A DNA stretch of 55,973 nucleotides from Alphaproteobacteria bacterium (lineage in GTDB: Bacteria > Pseudomonadota > Alphaproteobacteria > RF32 > CAG-239), in NCBI GenBank assembly GCA_017528205.1, contig JAFXPE010000030.1, forward strand, positions 1 through 55,973. Reading direction: 5' to 3'. The translations under genes and the position numbers were made by a program. The first letter of the stretch is position 1. Every line of letters begins with the position of its first letter. Shown here piece by piece: positions 8,960 through 17,535 of the stretch. The notes under the pieces were generated by a model that had not been told where the DNA came from, made no database searches, and saw only the letters and a list, made by a program, of their open reading frames with translations.

Positions 8960-11605
8960 ATGGAAAATACAGGGAAATCTGCGCTCGTTCAACAGATTGA
9001 AGAGGCAGAGAAAGTTATTAAGTCTTATGCTTACGGACAGGACTTGGAAGAGGCAATCGCCTTTTTGAAGGACAATGATCCGAAGAATGAGGTTTTGGCA
9101 ACAATAAAGGATTTTGACGGCGATATCGTAATGCTCAAGGCATTGAATGCGTTGTATCGTGCAGATAAAGCTCGCGAAGACAACGACATGGCTGAGCTGG
9201 AAAGAATCGGCGAATTCTTGACCGTTTCCGAAAATAAAGAATTGCGCGAAGAAGGTATCAGTATTTTGAGCGAAATTCCGGAAGTTACGGACGAGCAGGT
9301 TGCAACCGTCAGCGAAATGTTGGGCAGAGCGGCTGAAGGTCCGACTGCCGATCCGACGGACAATGCCAACAGCGGTATGTCTGATGAGAAGATTTTGGCC
9401 AACGCCGAAGGAATGGAATACATTATCGAAAATGAAAAATTCCAACGCGACGTTTATGTTGAAACGGTTGAAAGAGCAAAGAAGACTATAACGGTTACCG
9501 AAACAGACGGTTTGAATATTAAAGACGAAGATGACTTGTGGACCGTCAAAATGCTTTCCATTTTGAATGAAGTTTCCATGGATCGCATGGACGATGCTAC
9601 CTTTGCCGGAAAAGATACCAGAGCAAAAACCGCTGATTTGAAGCAAGACGTGATTGCTCGTTTCTGGAACGATCTGTCGGCTATGGCCGGTTTATCCGCA
9701 GTTGATACGAGTGTCGATGACGAAGCAAATAGTGCCAGAGCTAAGGCGGCTTCCGAAGATTGCTTGAGCGGCAAAAAGGTTGATGTTAAAGCTGGTCAAT
9801 TCTTTGCTAGCTTTAACAGCTCAAAGAAAAATGCCGAACGCAAGGTGAAGAAACTTGAAGATGCCGGCAAAACAAATTCCGCTTCTTGGTTGTCTCGCAA
9901 ATGGCAGAAGTTCAATCAGGCAATGGATAAGAGATTCGGAACGAATCCGGTTGAATTCGGTCAGGAATTGTTGGGATATTTCTCTCATGCACGTGGTCTT
10001 ACCAATACGGCTATGGGCGGCTTGCTGGTTGCCGGCGCTATGTGCTCGATTCCGGCAGGTTTGGCTGCGGCCGGTGCGTTTGCTTTGTATCAATCTTATG
10101 CTCCGTCTTTGTGGATGCAATATGAAAAGAAAAAGGCTAATTACGCTGCGGCGGTAGCTAAGGGTAACGATGCCGAAGCTAAAATTTGGTCCGGATGGAA
10201 CGGTATTCGCAACGCTTATAAATCTATTCAGGCAAATGCAAAAGAAAAAGAAAGATTTGAGCGTCAAAGAAAACGTAACTTGAAGTACGGTTTGACCAGT
10301 GCGGCAATTATCGGTATTGCGACTCCGGTGATTATGACCGGCGGTTTGGCTGCTGTCGGCTTGGGCTTGAGTGCTGCGGCTACTTATGCCGGTGCTCGTT
10401 TCTTGTCTACCGGTACGCGTATGACCGGCGCCAACGTTAACTCTTATGAACAAATGAAGGAAGCTAAGCGTCAGTTTGAAGAAGACGGAACGGCAGAAAG
10501 CGAGAAGGCTTATAAGAAGGCTCGTACCTACTTCGGACTGGGTATTGTTTGCACCGGTTTGTGCGAATATTTGATGGCTGATCATGTTGCCGATTCGTAT
10601 AACGAACAGATGGTGGGTCTTGAAAAAGAGAACTTGGCCAAAGCTGATGCTTTGCTGCAAGAACAACAAGCGGCGGCTGAACCTCAGGAACCTGTTGCGG
10701 AAACTCAAGAACCGGCTGTTGAAGAAAATCAAGAACCGGCTCCGGAAAATGAAGTTCCGGCTTATGATTGGCACACCAAGTTGCAGGAAGAGCTTACTCC
10801 TAGACAATATAATGATCTTATGAGCAAGTTTACCGGAATTTTTGAAAACCGTGCCGAAATCTTCGGTATGGAAGACAAGGCTCAGGGTTTGACTTTGGAT
10901 AACGTTTGCAACAACATTGCCAAGGCTCAGGCTCACGGCCAGTTGCCTACGGATATGACGGTTGGCGAAACTTTGTATAAGTATATGAAGTTGGTTGAAA
11001 ATACCGAGCGTGCCGAACCGGTTCCGGGAACTCATTATCTGCGCTCGATTTTGGATGAGAACAAGCAACCGATGTATTGGGTTGACCAAGAACAAATGCG
11101 CGCTTTGAACGATATCATTCTCTGCGGCAAAGAAGTCAGCATTTCGGCTGATGTATTGGGCAAGAGTTTGGATCGTATCAATGATGCCGGTGTATATGTC
11201 GGTGAAGGCGCAAATGTCGGTGTTACGCACAATCGCTTTGTCGGCTTCGGTCGCGGTGAGGATTGTCCGGACGGAACCAACAATGTTAACGCTTGGGAGC
11301 GCGTAAAGGGTGTTGTTAAGCGCATTGTTAATCCGAAACCGGTTATCGAACCTGAAGTTGATGATGCCGTAGTAATTGAGGATCAGGTTAAAGATGTTAA
11401 TACCGGCGATAATGTTGAAATTGTCGATAAGGTAAAAGACGGTCATGCCGATGATGGTGCATCCGTAGATACTAAGTTTACCACAGTTAAGACAGATAGC
11501 AACACGGGACAATTAGAAGAAGATCGCGTTTCTATCAGCAGAAACAAGGTGACGGGACATGGTTTCGTTCCGGGTGCCAGAGTTAACAGCGGTCCAGAAC
11601 TTTAA
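8960..11605 (+). CDS. Large protein of unknown function with central hydrophobic segments
   Basis: 881 residues. Residues 1-340 are acidic, mostly helical and soluble-looking (an ARM/TPR-like helical look around 15-120, unproven). Strongly hydrophobic Gly/Ala-rich segments lie at about 346-380, 443-480 and 524-538, separated by Lys-rich helices that resemble coiled coil. A low-complexity linker of QEP/EPA repeats spans about 575-600, followed by a globular domain (about 605-780) and an acidic, Val/Asp-rich tail. There is no signal peptide. The gene has its own promoter, an excellent ribosome binding site and a strong terminator, so it is likely an abundant stand-alone product. I do not recognise a family. 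The Gly/Ala-rich pairs resemble membrane-inserting hairpins, so a membrane-remodelling or host-directed role is possible but speculative. Confidence 0.8.
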   Translation: MENTGKSALVQQIEEAEKVIKSYAYGQDLEEAIAFLKDNDPKNEVLATIKDFDGDIVMLKALNALYRADKAREDNDMAELERIGEFLTVSENKELREEGISILSEIPEVTDEQVATVSEMLGRAAEGPTADPTDNANSGMSDEKILANAEGMEYIIENEKFQRDVYVETVERAKKTITVTETDGLNIKDEDDLWTVKMLSILNEVSMDRMDDATFAGKDTRAKTADLKQDVIARFWNDLSAMAGLSAVDTSVDDEANSARAKAASEDCLSGKKVDVKAGQFFASFNSSKKNAERKVKKLEDAGKTNSASWLSRKWQKFNQAMDKRFGTNPVEFGQELLGYFSHARGLTNTAMGGLLVAGAMCSIPAGLAAAGAFALYQSYAPSLWMQYEKKKANYAAAVAKGNDAEAKIWSGWNGIRNAYKSIQANAKEKERFERQRKRNLKYGLTSAAIIGIATPVIMTGGLAAVGLGLSAAATYAGARFLSTGTRMTGANVNSYEQMKEAKRQFEEDGTAESEKAYKKARTYFGLGIVCTGLCEYLMADHVADSYNEQMVGLEKENLAKADALLQEQQAAAEPQEPVAETQEPAVEENQEPAPENEVPAYDWHTKLQEELTPRQYNDLMSKFTGIFENRAEIFGMEDKAQGLTLDNVCNNIAKAQAHGQLPTDMTVGETLYKYMKLVENTERAEPVPGTHYLRSILDENKQPMYWVDQEQMRALNDIILCGKEVSISADVLGKSLDRINDAGVYVGEGANVGVTHNRFVGFGRGEDCPDGTNNVNAWERVKGVVKRIVNPKPVIEPEVDDAVVIEDQVKDVNTGDNVEIVDKVKDGHADDGASVDTKFTTVKTDSNTGQLEEDRVSISRNKVTGHGFVPGARVNSGPEL

Positions 11606-11626
11606 TCTTTGAATAAAACAGAAAAG

Positions 11627-11653
11627 GCACTTCTGCAAGGAAGTGCTTTTTTT
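11627..11653 (+). terminator. Intrinsic terminator of the 881-aa gene
   Basis: GCACTTC (11627-11633) pairs perfectly with GAAGTGC (11640-11646) and is followed by seven T. Confidence 0.92.
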
Positions 11654-11689
11654 GTGCTTGTTTTTTTAAGCAAAACAGCTAAGCGATAT

Positions 11690-11815
11690 TGTGAGTGAAG
11701 TGCTAACGTCAACAACACCCGTGGTGTTGTTCATTCTACCGAAACGGAGGGATGCTTCGCCTGTTTTTCGAGATTCTCGGTCAAGCCAAGAATGACGGAA
11801 AACGACTTTCTGCGG
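11690..11815. repeat. Intergenic palindromic repeat remnants
   Basis: Contains a perfect inverted repeat, AACAACACC / GGTGTTGTT (about 11709-11730), followed by GAAACGGAGGGATGCTTCGCC and GAGATTCTCGGTCAAGCCAAG then AATGACGG. This is similar in wording to the dispersed repeats at 2935-3253 and 31540-31820. It lies between the terminator of the 881-aa gene and the 3' end of trkH. Confidence 0.5.
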
Positions 11816-11851
11816 GATATTCGAATCGGCTTGGATAGTAAACAAGGATGG

Positions 11852-13288
11852 CTATTTGTGCCAGAATGATTTGGTAAATACTACTAAAATAGTGATGATT
11901 TCCAAGCGTCCCAACAACATGGTAAAGCATAATATTGATTTTACCGTGTCGGAGAAAAAGGCGTAGTTTCCGCTTGGACCGATGGCGCTTATGGCACCGA
12001 CGCCGACATTGGTTATGCAAGCGGTTACGGCGGAAAGAGCGGTGCGTAAATCAAGTCCGCAGGCGCTGACCAGCAAGGTCATACCGATAAGCGAAATGAT
12101 AAAGGAAAATACGTACACAAACACGGACATCGTGGCTTTTTCCGGCATATTGACCGCGCCGATTTTCATTAAAATTACGCGGTTAGGTTCAATGGCGGAA
12201 AGCAGATATTTGCGCAAAAAGGCATAAATTACCTGCCAGCGGAATATCTTAATCGAGCCGGCGGTTGAACCGGTACAGCCTCCGGTTAAGGATAAAAACA
12301 GTATGGCCGCTGCCACCCAAACTCCCCACTCTGTATAATCGCACGACGATAATCCGGTTGTGGTTACAACCGCAATAACCGTAAACAGGCTGTAACGAAT
12401 AACATACCAAAGCGAATAATCGGAGCTAAAATATAAATAGCCGCCCAAACAAAGCGCGTAGGCCGCAACCATTTTCAAAAATACGCGGACTTGCTTGTTT
12501 CGGTCAGGATTGGAGCGGCGATACAGCAAAATATAAAATGTCATCGGCAAAGCGCCCATCAACATAAACAACATGGTGAAAAACTCGATAGGGACGCTGT
12601 TATAAAAGCCGATGGAATTATTTTTGGTTGAAAATCCACCGGTGCCGATGGCCGACATGGCGTGATTGACGGCATCAAAACCATTCATACCGCACAAGAA
12701 CAGAGTACCGGCGGATATGGCGGTCAACACCAGATACACCACCACGATTCTCTTGGCTATATAGCTGAATTTAGGCATAAATTTATCATTCGAATCGGAG
12801 TTTTCGTGTTGGAAAATCTGCATGCCGCCGATGCCCAAAAACGGTAACAAAGCCACGGCAAAAATTACGATTCCCAAGCCGCCGATGTAATTCAATAAAG
12901 AACGCCAAAACAAAATGGAATGGGGTAGACTTTCCACATCAGACATAATGGTGGCGCCGGTGCCGGTGATGCCGGACACGGCTTCAAACACGGCATCTAT
13001 GCGGGTGTCTACGCTGTGGTGAAACCAGAACGGAATGGCAGAAAACAGGCAAACGGAAATCCAGCTTACGGCGGTTATCAGGTATCCCTGCTTTAAGGTT
13101 ATGTTTTCGATTTTGGTATAGTTGGATAAAAACAGGGCAAAACCGAAAAAAATAACAATCATCGCCGAGCTCAAAAACGGCGACCAGTCAACGCCTTGTC
13201 CGAACATATCCAAGCCGGCCGGAATCAGCATAATCAGGCCCAAAATTCCTAAAATGTATCCGCTAATCATCAGTACCGGTTGCCACAT
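11852..13288 (-). CDS. trkH: TrkH-type potassium uptake protein
   Basis: 478 residues, polytopic, with the fourfold pore-loop plan of Trk/Ktr/HKT transporters. Selectivity-filter glycines are seen in all four loops: SGITGTGATI (about 104-113), AIGTGGFST (about 214-222), GGCTGSTAGSIK (about 312-323) and NVGVGAISAIGP (about 428-439). It forms the K+-translocating inner-membrane subunit, usually with cytosolic TrkA, which is not in this window. CGGAGAATAAA precedes the ATG. It lies 14 bp downstream of the nuclease-like gene, so it is probably the last gene of a metG-nuclease-like-trkH operon. Confidence 0.95.
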   Translation of the reverse strand: MWQPVLMISGYILGILGLIMLIPAGLDMFGQGVDWSPFLSSAMIVIFFGFALFLSNYTKIENITLKQGYLITAVSWISVCLFSAIPFWFHHSVDTRIDAVFEAVSGITGTGATIMSDVESLPHSILFWRSLLNYIGGLGIVIFAVALLPFLGIGGMQIFQHENSDSNDKFMPKFSYIAKRIVVVYLVLTAISAGTLFLCGMNGFDAVNHAMSAIGTGGFSTKNNSIGFYNSVPIEFFTMLFMLMGALPMTFYILLYRRSNPDRNKQVRVFLKMVAAYALCLGGYLYFSSDYSLWYVIRYSLFTVIAVVTTTGLSSCDYTEWGVWVAAAILFLSLTGGCTGSTAGSIKIFRWQVIYAFLRKYLLSAIEPNRVILMKIGAVNMPEKATMSVFVYVFSFIISLIGMTLLVSACGLDLRTALSAVTACITNVGVGAISAIGPSGNYAFFSDTVKSILCFTMLLGRLEIITILVVFTKSFWHK

Positions 13289-13302
13289 ATTTTATTCTCC
13301 GT

Positions 13303-14223
13303 TTATTTCAGCGCAACATTTTGCGCTAAATCGTGGTTGACCATGGATTTATTGATGAAAATTCCGTTGGAAAAGCACAACGCGGTGGCGGTGCGGGTTG
13401 GCACGGCATAAGCGACAATTTCACAGAGAATCGGCTGATTGGCGGTTACATCGCGCAAATACGCTTCGGCCGCGGCAACGTCATATTCTTCTTCATCGCT
13501 GTATATGCCGTATAAAAACATAAATGTGTTGTTTACGGACAGGCTGTTCGGACCGATAACCTCCGCTTTGCCGTACAGAGTTTCCGGCTCGCTCAAATAA
13601 GCCAAGTTGAGATTGGGCGAAATTTTGTAATAGTCTTTTAAGGCGCCGGAATAAAAATAACTTTTATCCAAATTGAGAATACCGATGTTGTTTGCTGTAT
13701 CTGCCGAGATAAGTATTTTTTTGGCGTTTTCGTTGTTGGCGGCATTGCGGATTTCTTCGGCCTTTTCACGAGCAGCCTTGGCTAAGGCCAAAAAGGCTTT
13801 TTTTGTATCGCTTTCGCCGCCTTCTTTGGCTTTCGGGGCAGATTTCGGATGGTATTTGGCCTTTTTGAACTCCGGCACATTCCATACGGCAAAGCGGTGC
13901 GTTTCCGTCGGCTGAATGTCGTCGGGCTCCGGAATGGCGTCTTTGATGGCTTCTATGCTGTCGGAAATGGTGTTTTTCGCTTGCTCTTTTACTTCTTTCA
14001 GTTCCTCGGAGGTCATCATTTCACGATACCAATGAGTGATATGAGTAAAGCCCACGCCGTAATACAGCGGAATAAGAGCCAGCAAAATGCAGACGACTAT
14101 TACGCCTAAAACAATTTGCCAAAAGCGGCGAATCGGAAAAGTTATGAACATTACGGCGCGATGAATCCAAGCCAACCAGCCGTTGACGCGCATTTCTAAC
14201 CATTCGCTTTTAATTTTCGGCAT
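13303..14223 (-). CDS. Membrane-anchored protein with degenerate staphylococcal-nuclease-like domain
   Basis: 306 residues: one membrane segment at about 34-58, an Ala/Lys/Glu-rich helical linker (about 65-165), and a C-terminal domain (about 210-300) that follows the staphylococcal nuclease fold order: AEVIGPNSLSVNN (where AxVIDGDTLxV would be), FMFLYGIYSDEE (where RIRLxGIDAPE would be), then ILCEIVAYAVPTRTATALCF and GIFINKSMVNHDLA. The Asp, Arg and Glu residues of the nuclease active site are largely missing, so it is probably catalytically dead, perhaps a binding domain (inference). Its ATG abuts the metG stop with no gap, and GGAGG lies within metG, which argues for translational coupling. 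Confidence 0.65.
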   Translation of the reverse strand: MPKIKSEWLEMRVNGWLAWIHRAVMFITFPIRRFWQIVLGVIVVCILLALIPLYYGVGFTHITHWYREMMTSEELKEVKEQAKNTISDSIEAIKDAIPEPDDIQPTETHRFAVWNVPEFKKAKYHPKSAPKAKEGGESDTKKAFLALAKAAREKAEEIRNAANNENAKKILISADTANNIGILNLDKSYFYSGALKDYYKISPNLNLAYLSEPETLYGKAEVIGPNSLSVNNTFMFLYGIYSDEEEYDVAAAEAYLRDVTANQPILCEIVAYAVPTRTATALCFSNGIFINKSMVNHDLAQNVALK

Positions 14224-15918
14224 TTACTTTCCTCCGTATTTTTCTTGCAACTCCTGCATCTTTTCCGGCGTGATGCGCTCGAACAGAGCTTCGCCCGCTT
14301 CAAACGGTGTGCCGGCCGGAAGTGCGTTGATTTGCTCGGCAATGTTAAAGTTTTTCAACAGCGGCATATCTTCCGGTTTAAGATTAAATTTTGCTAATAT
14401 TTTGGCGGCAGTTTGCGGCATCAGCGGTGCGCTCAAAATAGCATAAATGCGAACAAGATTCAGGCACAAACGCAAAATAGTTGCCGCGCGGGTTTCATCT
14501 TCTTTAATTACTTGCCACGGCTCGGTTTTGGTGATGTAGTTGTTGCCTTCAACCCAGATGGCGCGCAACTCGGCAACGGCTTTGCGGAATTCCAAAGCAT
14601 TCATATATTTGAAATAGTCGTCGGTGCGAGCTTGTACGGCCGCAATCATTTCTTGATCGACATCTTGCAACTCACCGCCTTGCGGAATGGTGCTGCCCAA
14701 CTTTGAAGCCGTCATTTTCATTACCCGTTGCGCAAAGTTACCCAAAACGCCGTTCAGGTCTTTATTTATGGTGCCGACAAAGCTGTCAAACGTGAACGAC
14801 GAATCGGAAGCTTCCGGAGCGTTAGCCATCAACCAATAACGCCAATAATCTACCGGAAATTCTTTGACTGCGTCTTCGGCAAAAATGCCGCGGTGTTCGG
14901 ATTTAGAGAATTTTCCGCCTTCAAAAGTTAAGTAACTGAAGCCTTTAAGATAGTCAACTTTGGTCCAGTTTTCACCGGTGCCGAGCAAAGTCGCCGGAAA
15001 CGTAATTGAATGGTACGGCACGTTATCTTTGCCCATAAATTCAACATAGCGTACGTCTTTGGCATCGAGCCACCAATCTTTCCAATTGCGCTCGGACGGC
15101 TTTTCGTCCGACCATTGTTTGGTTATGCCGATATAACCGATAGGGGCATCAAACCACACATAAAAAACTTTATTTTCAAACCCCGGTTTATTGACCGGAA
15201 ATCCCCACTTTAAATCGCGAGTAATACAACGTGGTTGCAAACCTTCTTTCACCCATTTTTTGGCGATGGAATAGGCTACATCAGGCCAAAAAGCCTCTTT
15301 GGTTTTGAGCCATTCCACCAGTTTTTCTTCAATCTTCGGCAAGTTTAAGAACAGGTGTTTGGTTTCGCGCACTTCCAAGTTGGTGCTGCCCGAAACCGTG
15401 CTGCGCGGATTGATTAAGTCTGTCGGCTCCAGAACTTTGGTGCAGTTCTCGCATTGGTCACCGCGCGCTTTTTCATAGCCGCAATGCGGGCAGGTGCCGG
15501 TAATGTAACGGTCGGCCAAAAACATATTGTCGTCTACCGAAAACACTTGTTTCATGGTTTTTTCGGCAATGAAACCGTTTTTATCGAGTTGCTCGAAAAT
15601 GTGATAGGTCATTTCTTTGTTTTGTTCGCTGGAGCTGCGGCCGAAATAATCAAAAGACAAATCAAAATCGGCATAAGTTTGCGCGTGGCGAGCGTGATAT
15701 TTGTCGCAATATTCCTGAACCGGCATATTTTCTTTTAAGGCGCCCACTTCGGAGGCGGTGCCGTGTTCGTCGTTGCCGCAAATGTATAAAACTTCGTTAC
15801 CCATCATTCGCATATAGCGGGCGTAAACATCGGACGGAAGCAAGCATCCGACCATGTGCCCTAAGTGCGGAACACCGTTGATATATGGCAATGCTGAGGT
15901 AATTAAAATTTTAGACAT
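14224..15918 (-). CDS. metG: Methionyl-tRNA synthetase
   Basis: 564 residues; charges tRNA-Met in the cytoplasm. The class I HIGH motif is HLGH (18-21). The zinc knuckle has Cys at 143, 146, 156 and 159. The KMSKS loop is KFSKS (336-340). The C-terminal EMAP-type tRNA-binding extension of the long E. coli form is absent, as is usual for the shorter MetG type. The leader contains an inverted repeat that covers the Shine-Dalgarno sequence (see 15924-15962). The nuclease-like gene follows without spacing. Confidence 0.96.
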   Translation of the reverse strand: MSKILITSALPYINGVPHLGHMVGCLLPSDVYARYMRMMGNEVLYICGNDEHGTASEVGALKENMPVQEYCDKYHARHAQTYADFDLSFDYFGRSSSEQNKEMTYHIFEQLDKNGFIAEKTMKQVFSVDDNMFLADRYITGTCPHCGYEKARGDQCENCTKVLEPTDLINPRSTVSGSTNLEVRETKHLFLNLPKIEEKLVEWLKTKEAFWPDVAYSIAKKWVKEGLQPRCITRDLKWGFPVNKPGFENKVFYVWFDAPIGYIGITKQWSDEKPSERNWKDWWLDAKDVRYVEFMGKDNVPYHSITFPATLLGTGENWTKVDYLKGFSYLTFEGGKFSKSEHRGIFAEDAVKEFPVDYWRYWLMANAPEASDSSFTFDSFVGTINKDLNGVLGNFAQRVMKMTASKLGSTIPQGGELQDVDQEMIAAVQARTDDYFKYMNALEFRKAVAELRAIWVEGNNYITKTEPWQVIKEDETRAATILRLCLNLVRIYAILSAPLMPQTAAKILAKFNLKPEDMPLLKNFNIAEQINALPAGTPFEAGEALFERITPEKMQELQEKYGGK

Positions 15919-15923
15919 TTAAC

Positions 15924-15962
15924 GTAAACTCCTTTTAAAAATTTTTCACACTCGGAGTTTAC
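15924..15962 (-). promoter_or_regulatory. Hairpin sequestering the metG ribosome binding site
   Basis: On the coding strand, GTAAACTCC (15962-15954) and GGAGTTTAC (15932-15924) form a perfect 9-bp inverted repeat around a 21-nt A/T-rich loop. The 3' arm begins with the GGAG of the AAAAGGAG Shine-Dalgarno ten bases before the metG ATG, so the folded RNA would hide the ribosome site. A thermosensor-like or autoregulatory role is inference. Confidence 0.55.
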
Positions 15963-16040
15963 CGACATTTAAACAAATTCGCAAGCAAAAAAAGCACTTA
16001 TCGCGCGGGTATTTTATCGGTTTAAAGGCCGTTGCAAATT

Positions 16041-16072
16041 AAAAAACGACAGGCTTTTGAAAGTCTGCCGTT
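16041..16072 (-). terminator. Terminator downstream of the four-repeat protein gene
   Basis: Read on the minus strand, AACGGCAGACTTT and a near-complementary AAAGCCTGTCGTT form a stem with two mismatched positions, followed by a T run (the A tract at 16041-16046). Confidence 0.65.
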
Positions 16073-16104
16073 TGGATTGATGATACTCATCGCATTTTTA
16101 TAAA

Positions 16105-17394
16105 TTAATCGGTTATATCTTTTCCCAATTTAACAATTTTATTAAAGTCAACTTGTTTTCCATCTTTTTCTTTATGTTTGACGGCCTTAATGGTAGTGAC
16201 CGGGTAACTAGCATCCCATTTTTTGTGTGTTTCATAAGTTATCGTATCACCTTCCTCAATAAATTTTTTATCATCTTCAATACCCTTAATATATGAGCCG
16301 TCTTCAAGCAACATTTCGTTAGATATTCCCATACTACCGGCTCCATGGTTAGCTCTGAAAACAACAGAAGTTTTCTCTCCATTTGTTTCTGCGATTTTAT
16401 CCCAATCTTTATCGGTATCTCGATTTTTATCGAAATTTACTTCGTTGTTTCCGTCTTTATATTTGATTTTTTTAATGGTAGTGATCGGGTGATTTGCATT
16501 CGATTTCTTCTGTGTTTCATAAGTTATGGTATCGCCTTTCTCGAGAAATCTCTTATCTCCTTCAATACCTCTAATGTATGAGCCGTCTTCAAGTAAAATT
16601 TCATTAGATGCTCCGATACTGCCGGCTCCATGATTAGCTCTGAAAACAACAGAAGTTTTTTCTCCATTTGTTTCTGCAATTTTATCCCAGTCTTTACCGG
16701 TATCGCGATTTTTATCGAAATCCACTTGGGGATTTCCGTTTTTATATTTGATTTTTTTAATGGTATGGGTAGGATAACGTTCATCCAGTGTCTTACGCGT
16801 TTCATACGTTATGGTATCACCTTCCTCCAGAAATCGCTTATCTCCATCAATGCCCGCAATGTATGAACCATTCTCAAGTAAGATTTCGTTGGATATTCCG
16901 TTACGACCAAGTCCATGATTGGCTCTGAAAACAACAGAAGTTTTCTCTCCTTCTACATTGTCAATTCTATTTCCGTTTTTACCGGTCTCTTGATTTTTAT
17001 CGAAATTCACTTGCGGGTTTCCGTTTTTATATTTAACGGACTGAATAATATTGTCAGTCTTACCCCATTTTTCTTGTGTTTCATAAGTTACCGTATCGCC
17101 TTCTTCAAGAAATCTCTTTTCGCCTTCAACACCATGAATGTATGTGCCGTCTTCAAGCAATATTTCGCTATATGTTGTTGCGCGACCGAGTCCGTGATTA
17201 GCTTTAGAAACAACGGAAGTTTTTATATTTTCTGCTTTTTCAATTTTATTCTTATTTTCATCTGTGTCTCGATTGTTTTCCGAGCAACTGACTGTTGTGC
17301 CGGCACCTCCCAATAATGTCGCTACCGCTGCTGCTTTGACGACAAGCTTAGCCGCTTTATCTCTTACCTTGGCTATTTTTTCTTCTATACTCAT
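16105..17394 (-). CDS. Four-repeat exported protein, possible lipoprotein
   Basis: 429 residues from the second ATG (17394), which sits eight bases after AAAGGA; the in-frame ATG at 17400 is too close to that site. A charged start (SIEEKIAKVRDKAAKLVVK) precedes a hydrophobic stretch AAAVATLLGGAGTTVSC; VSC could be a weak lipobox, but Thr/Val in place of Leu/Ala leaves lipidation uncertain. After a short Asn/Asp/Lys-rich linker come four repeats of about 95 residues, each with KTSVVxxANHG, a segment like SNEILLEDGSYIxG, FLEEGDTITYET and a Lys-rich K(I/V)KYKxG ending. The pattern suggests beta-strand modules. I do not recognise the family. A terminator follows, and the gene appears to stand alone. 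Confidence 0.75.
   Translation of the reverse strand: MSIEEKIAKVRDKAAKLVVKAAAVATLLGGAGTTVSCSENNRDTDENKNKIEKAENIKTSVVSKANHGLGRATTYSEILLEDGTYIHGVEGEKRFLEEGDTVTYETQEKWGKTDNIIQSVKYKNGNPQVNFDKNQETGKNGNRIDNVEGEKTSVVFRANHGLGRNGISNEILLENGSYIAGIDGDKRFLEEGDTITYETRKTLDERYPTHTIKKIKYKNGNPQVDFDKNRDTGKDWDKIAETNGEKTSVVFRANHGAGSIGASNEILLEDGSYIRGIEGDKRFLEKGDTITYETQKKSNANHPITTIKKIKYKDGNNEVNFDKNRDTDKDWDKIAETNGEKTSVVFRANHGAGSMGISNEMLLEDGSYIKGIEDDKKFIEEGDTITYETHKKWDASYPVTTIKAVKHKEKDGKQVDFNKIVKLGKDITD
16108..17222 (-). repeat. Four ~285-bp tandem coding repeats
   Basis: Units start near 17222, 16940, 16655 and 16370 at the KTSVV motif. Units 2 to 4 are closest at DNA level, sharing a long identical stretch around GAGAAAACTTCTGTTGT; the first unit is the most diverged. 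Confidence 0.75.
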
Positions 17395-17535
17395 AACCAT
17401 ATCCTTTCATATTGTCATAGGCTATATCTAATAGTGGCATAATTCGTCATTTTTGTCAATCATTATCATCAAAAAAGCCTATCTGTATATTTCTTAAATT
17501 TTTATTAGCAATTATCATATCTAAATATCAAATAT

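Noticed and set aside
8696..9646. Minus-strand open frame of 316 codons
   Set aside because: It spans the queA upstream region and the start of the 881-aa gene, crosses the promoter at 8886, and its Phe/Asn/Ile-rich sequence has no domain features.
9821..11512. Long minus-strand open frame (563 codons) opposite the 881-aa gene
   Set aside because: It lies wholly antisense to a gene with promoter, ribosome site and terminator; its composition is a shadow of that gene's codon use, and it has no ribosome site of its own.
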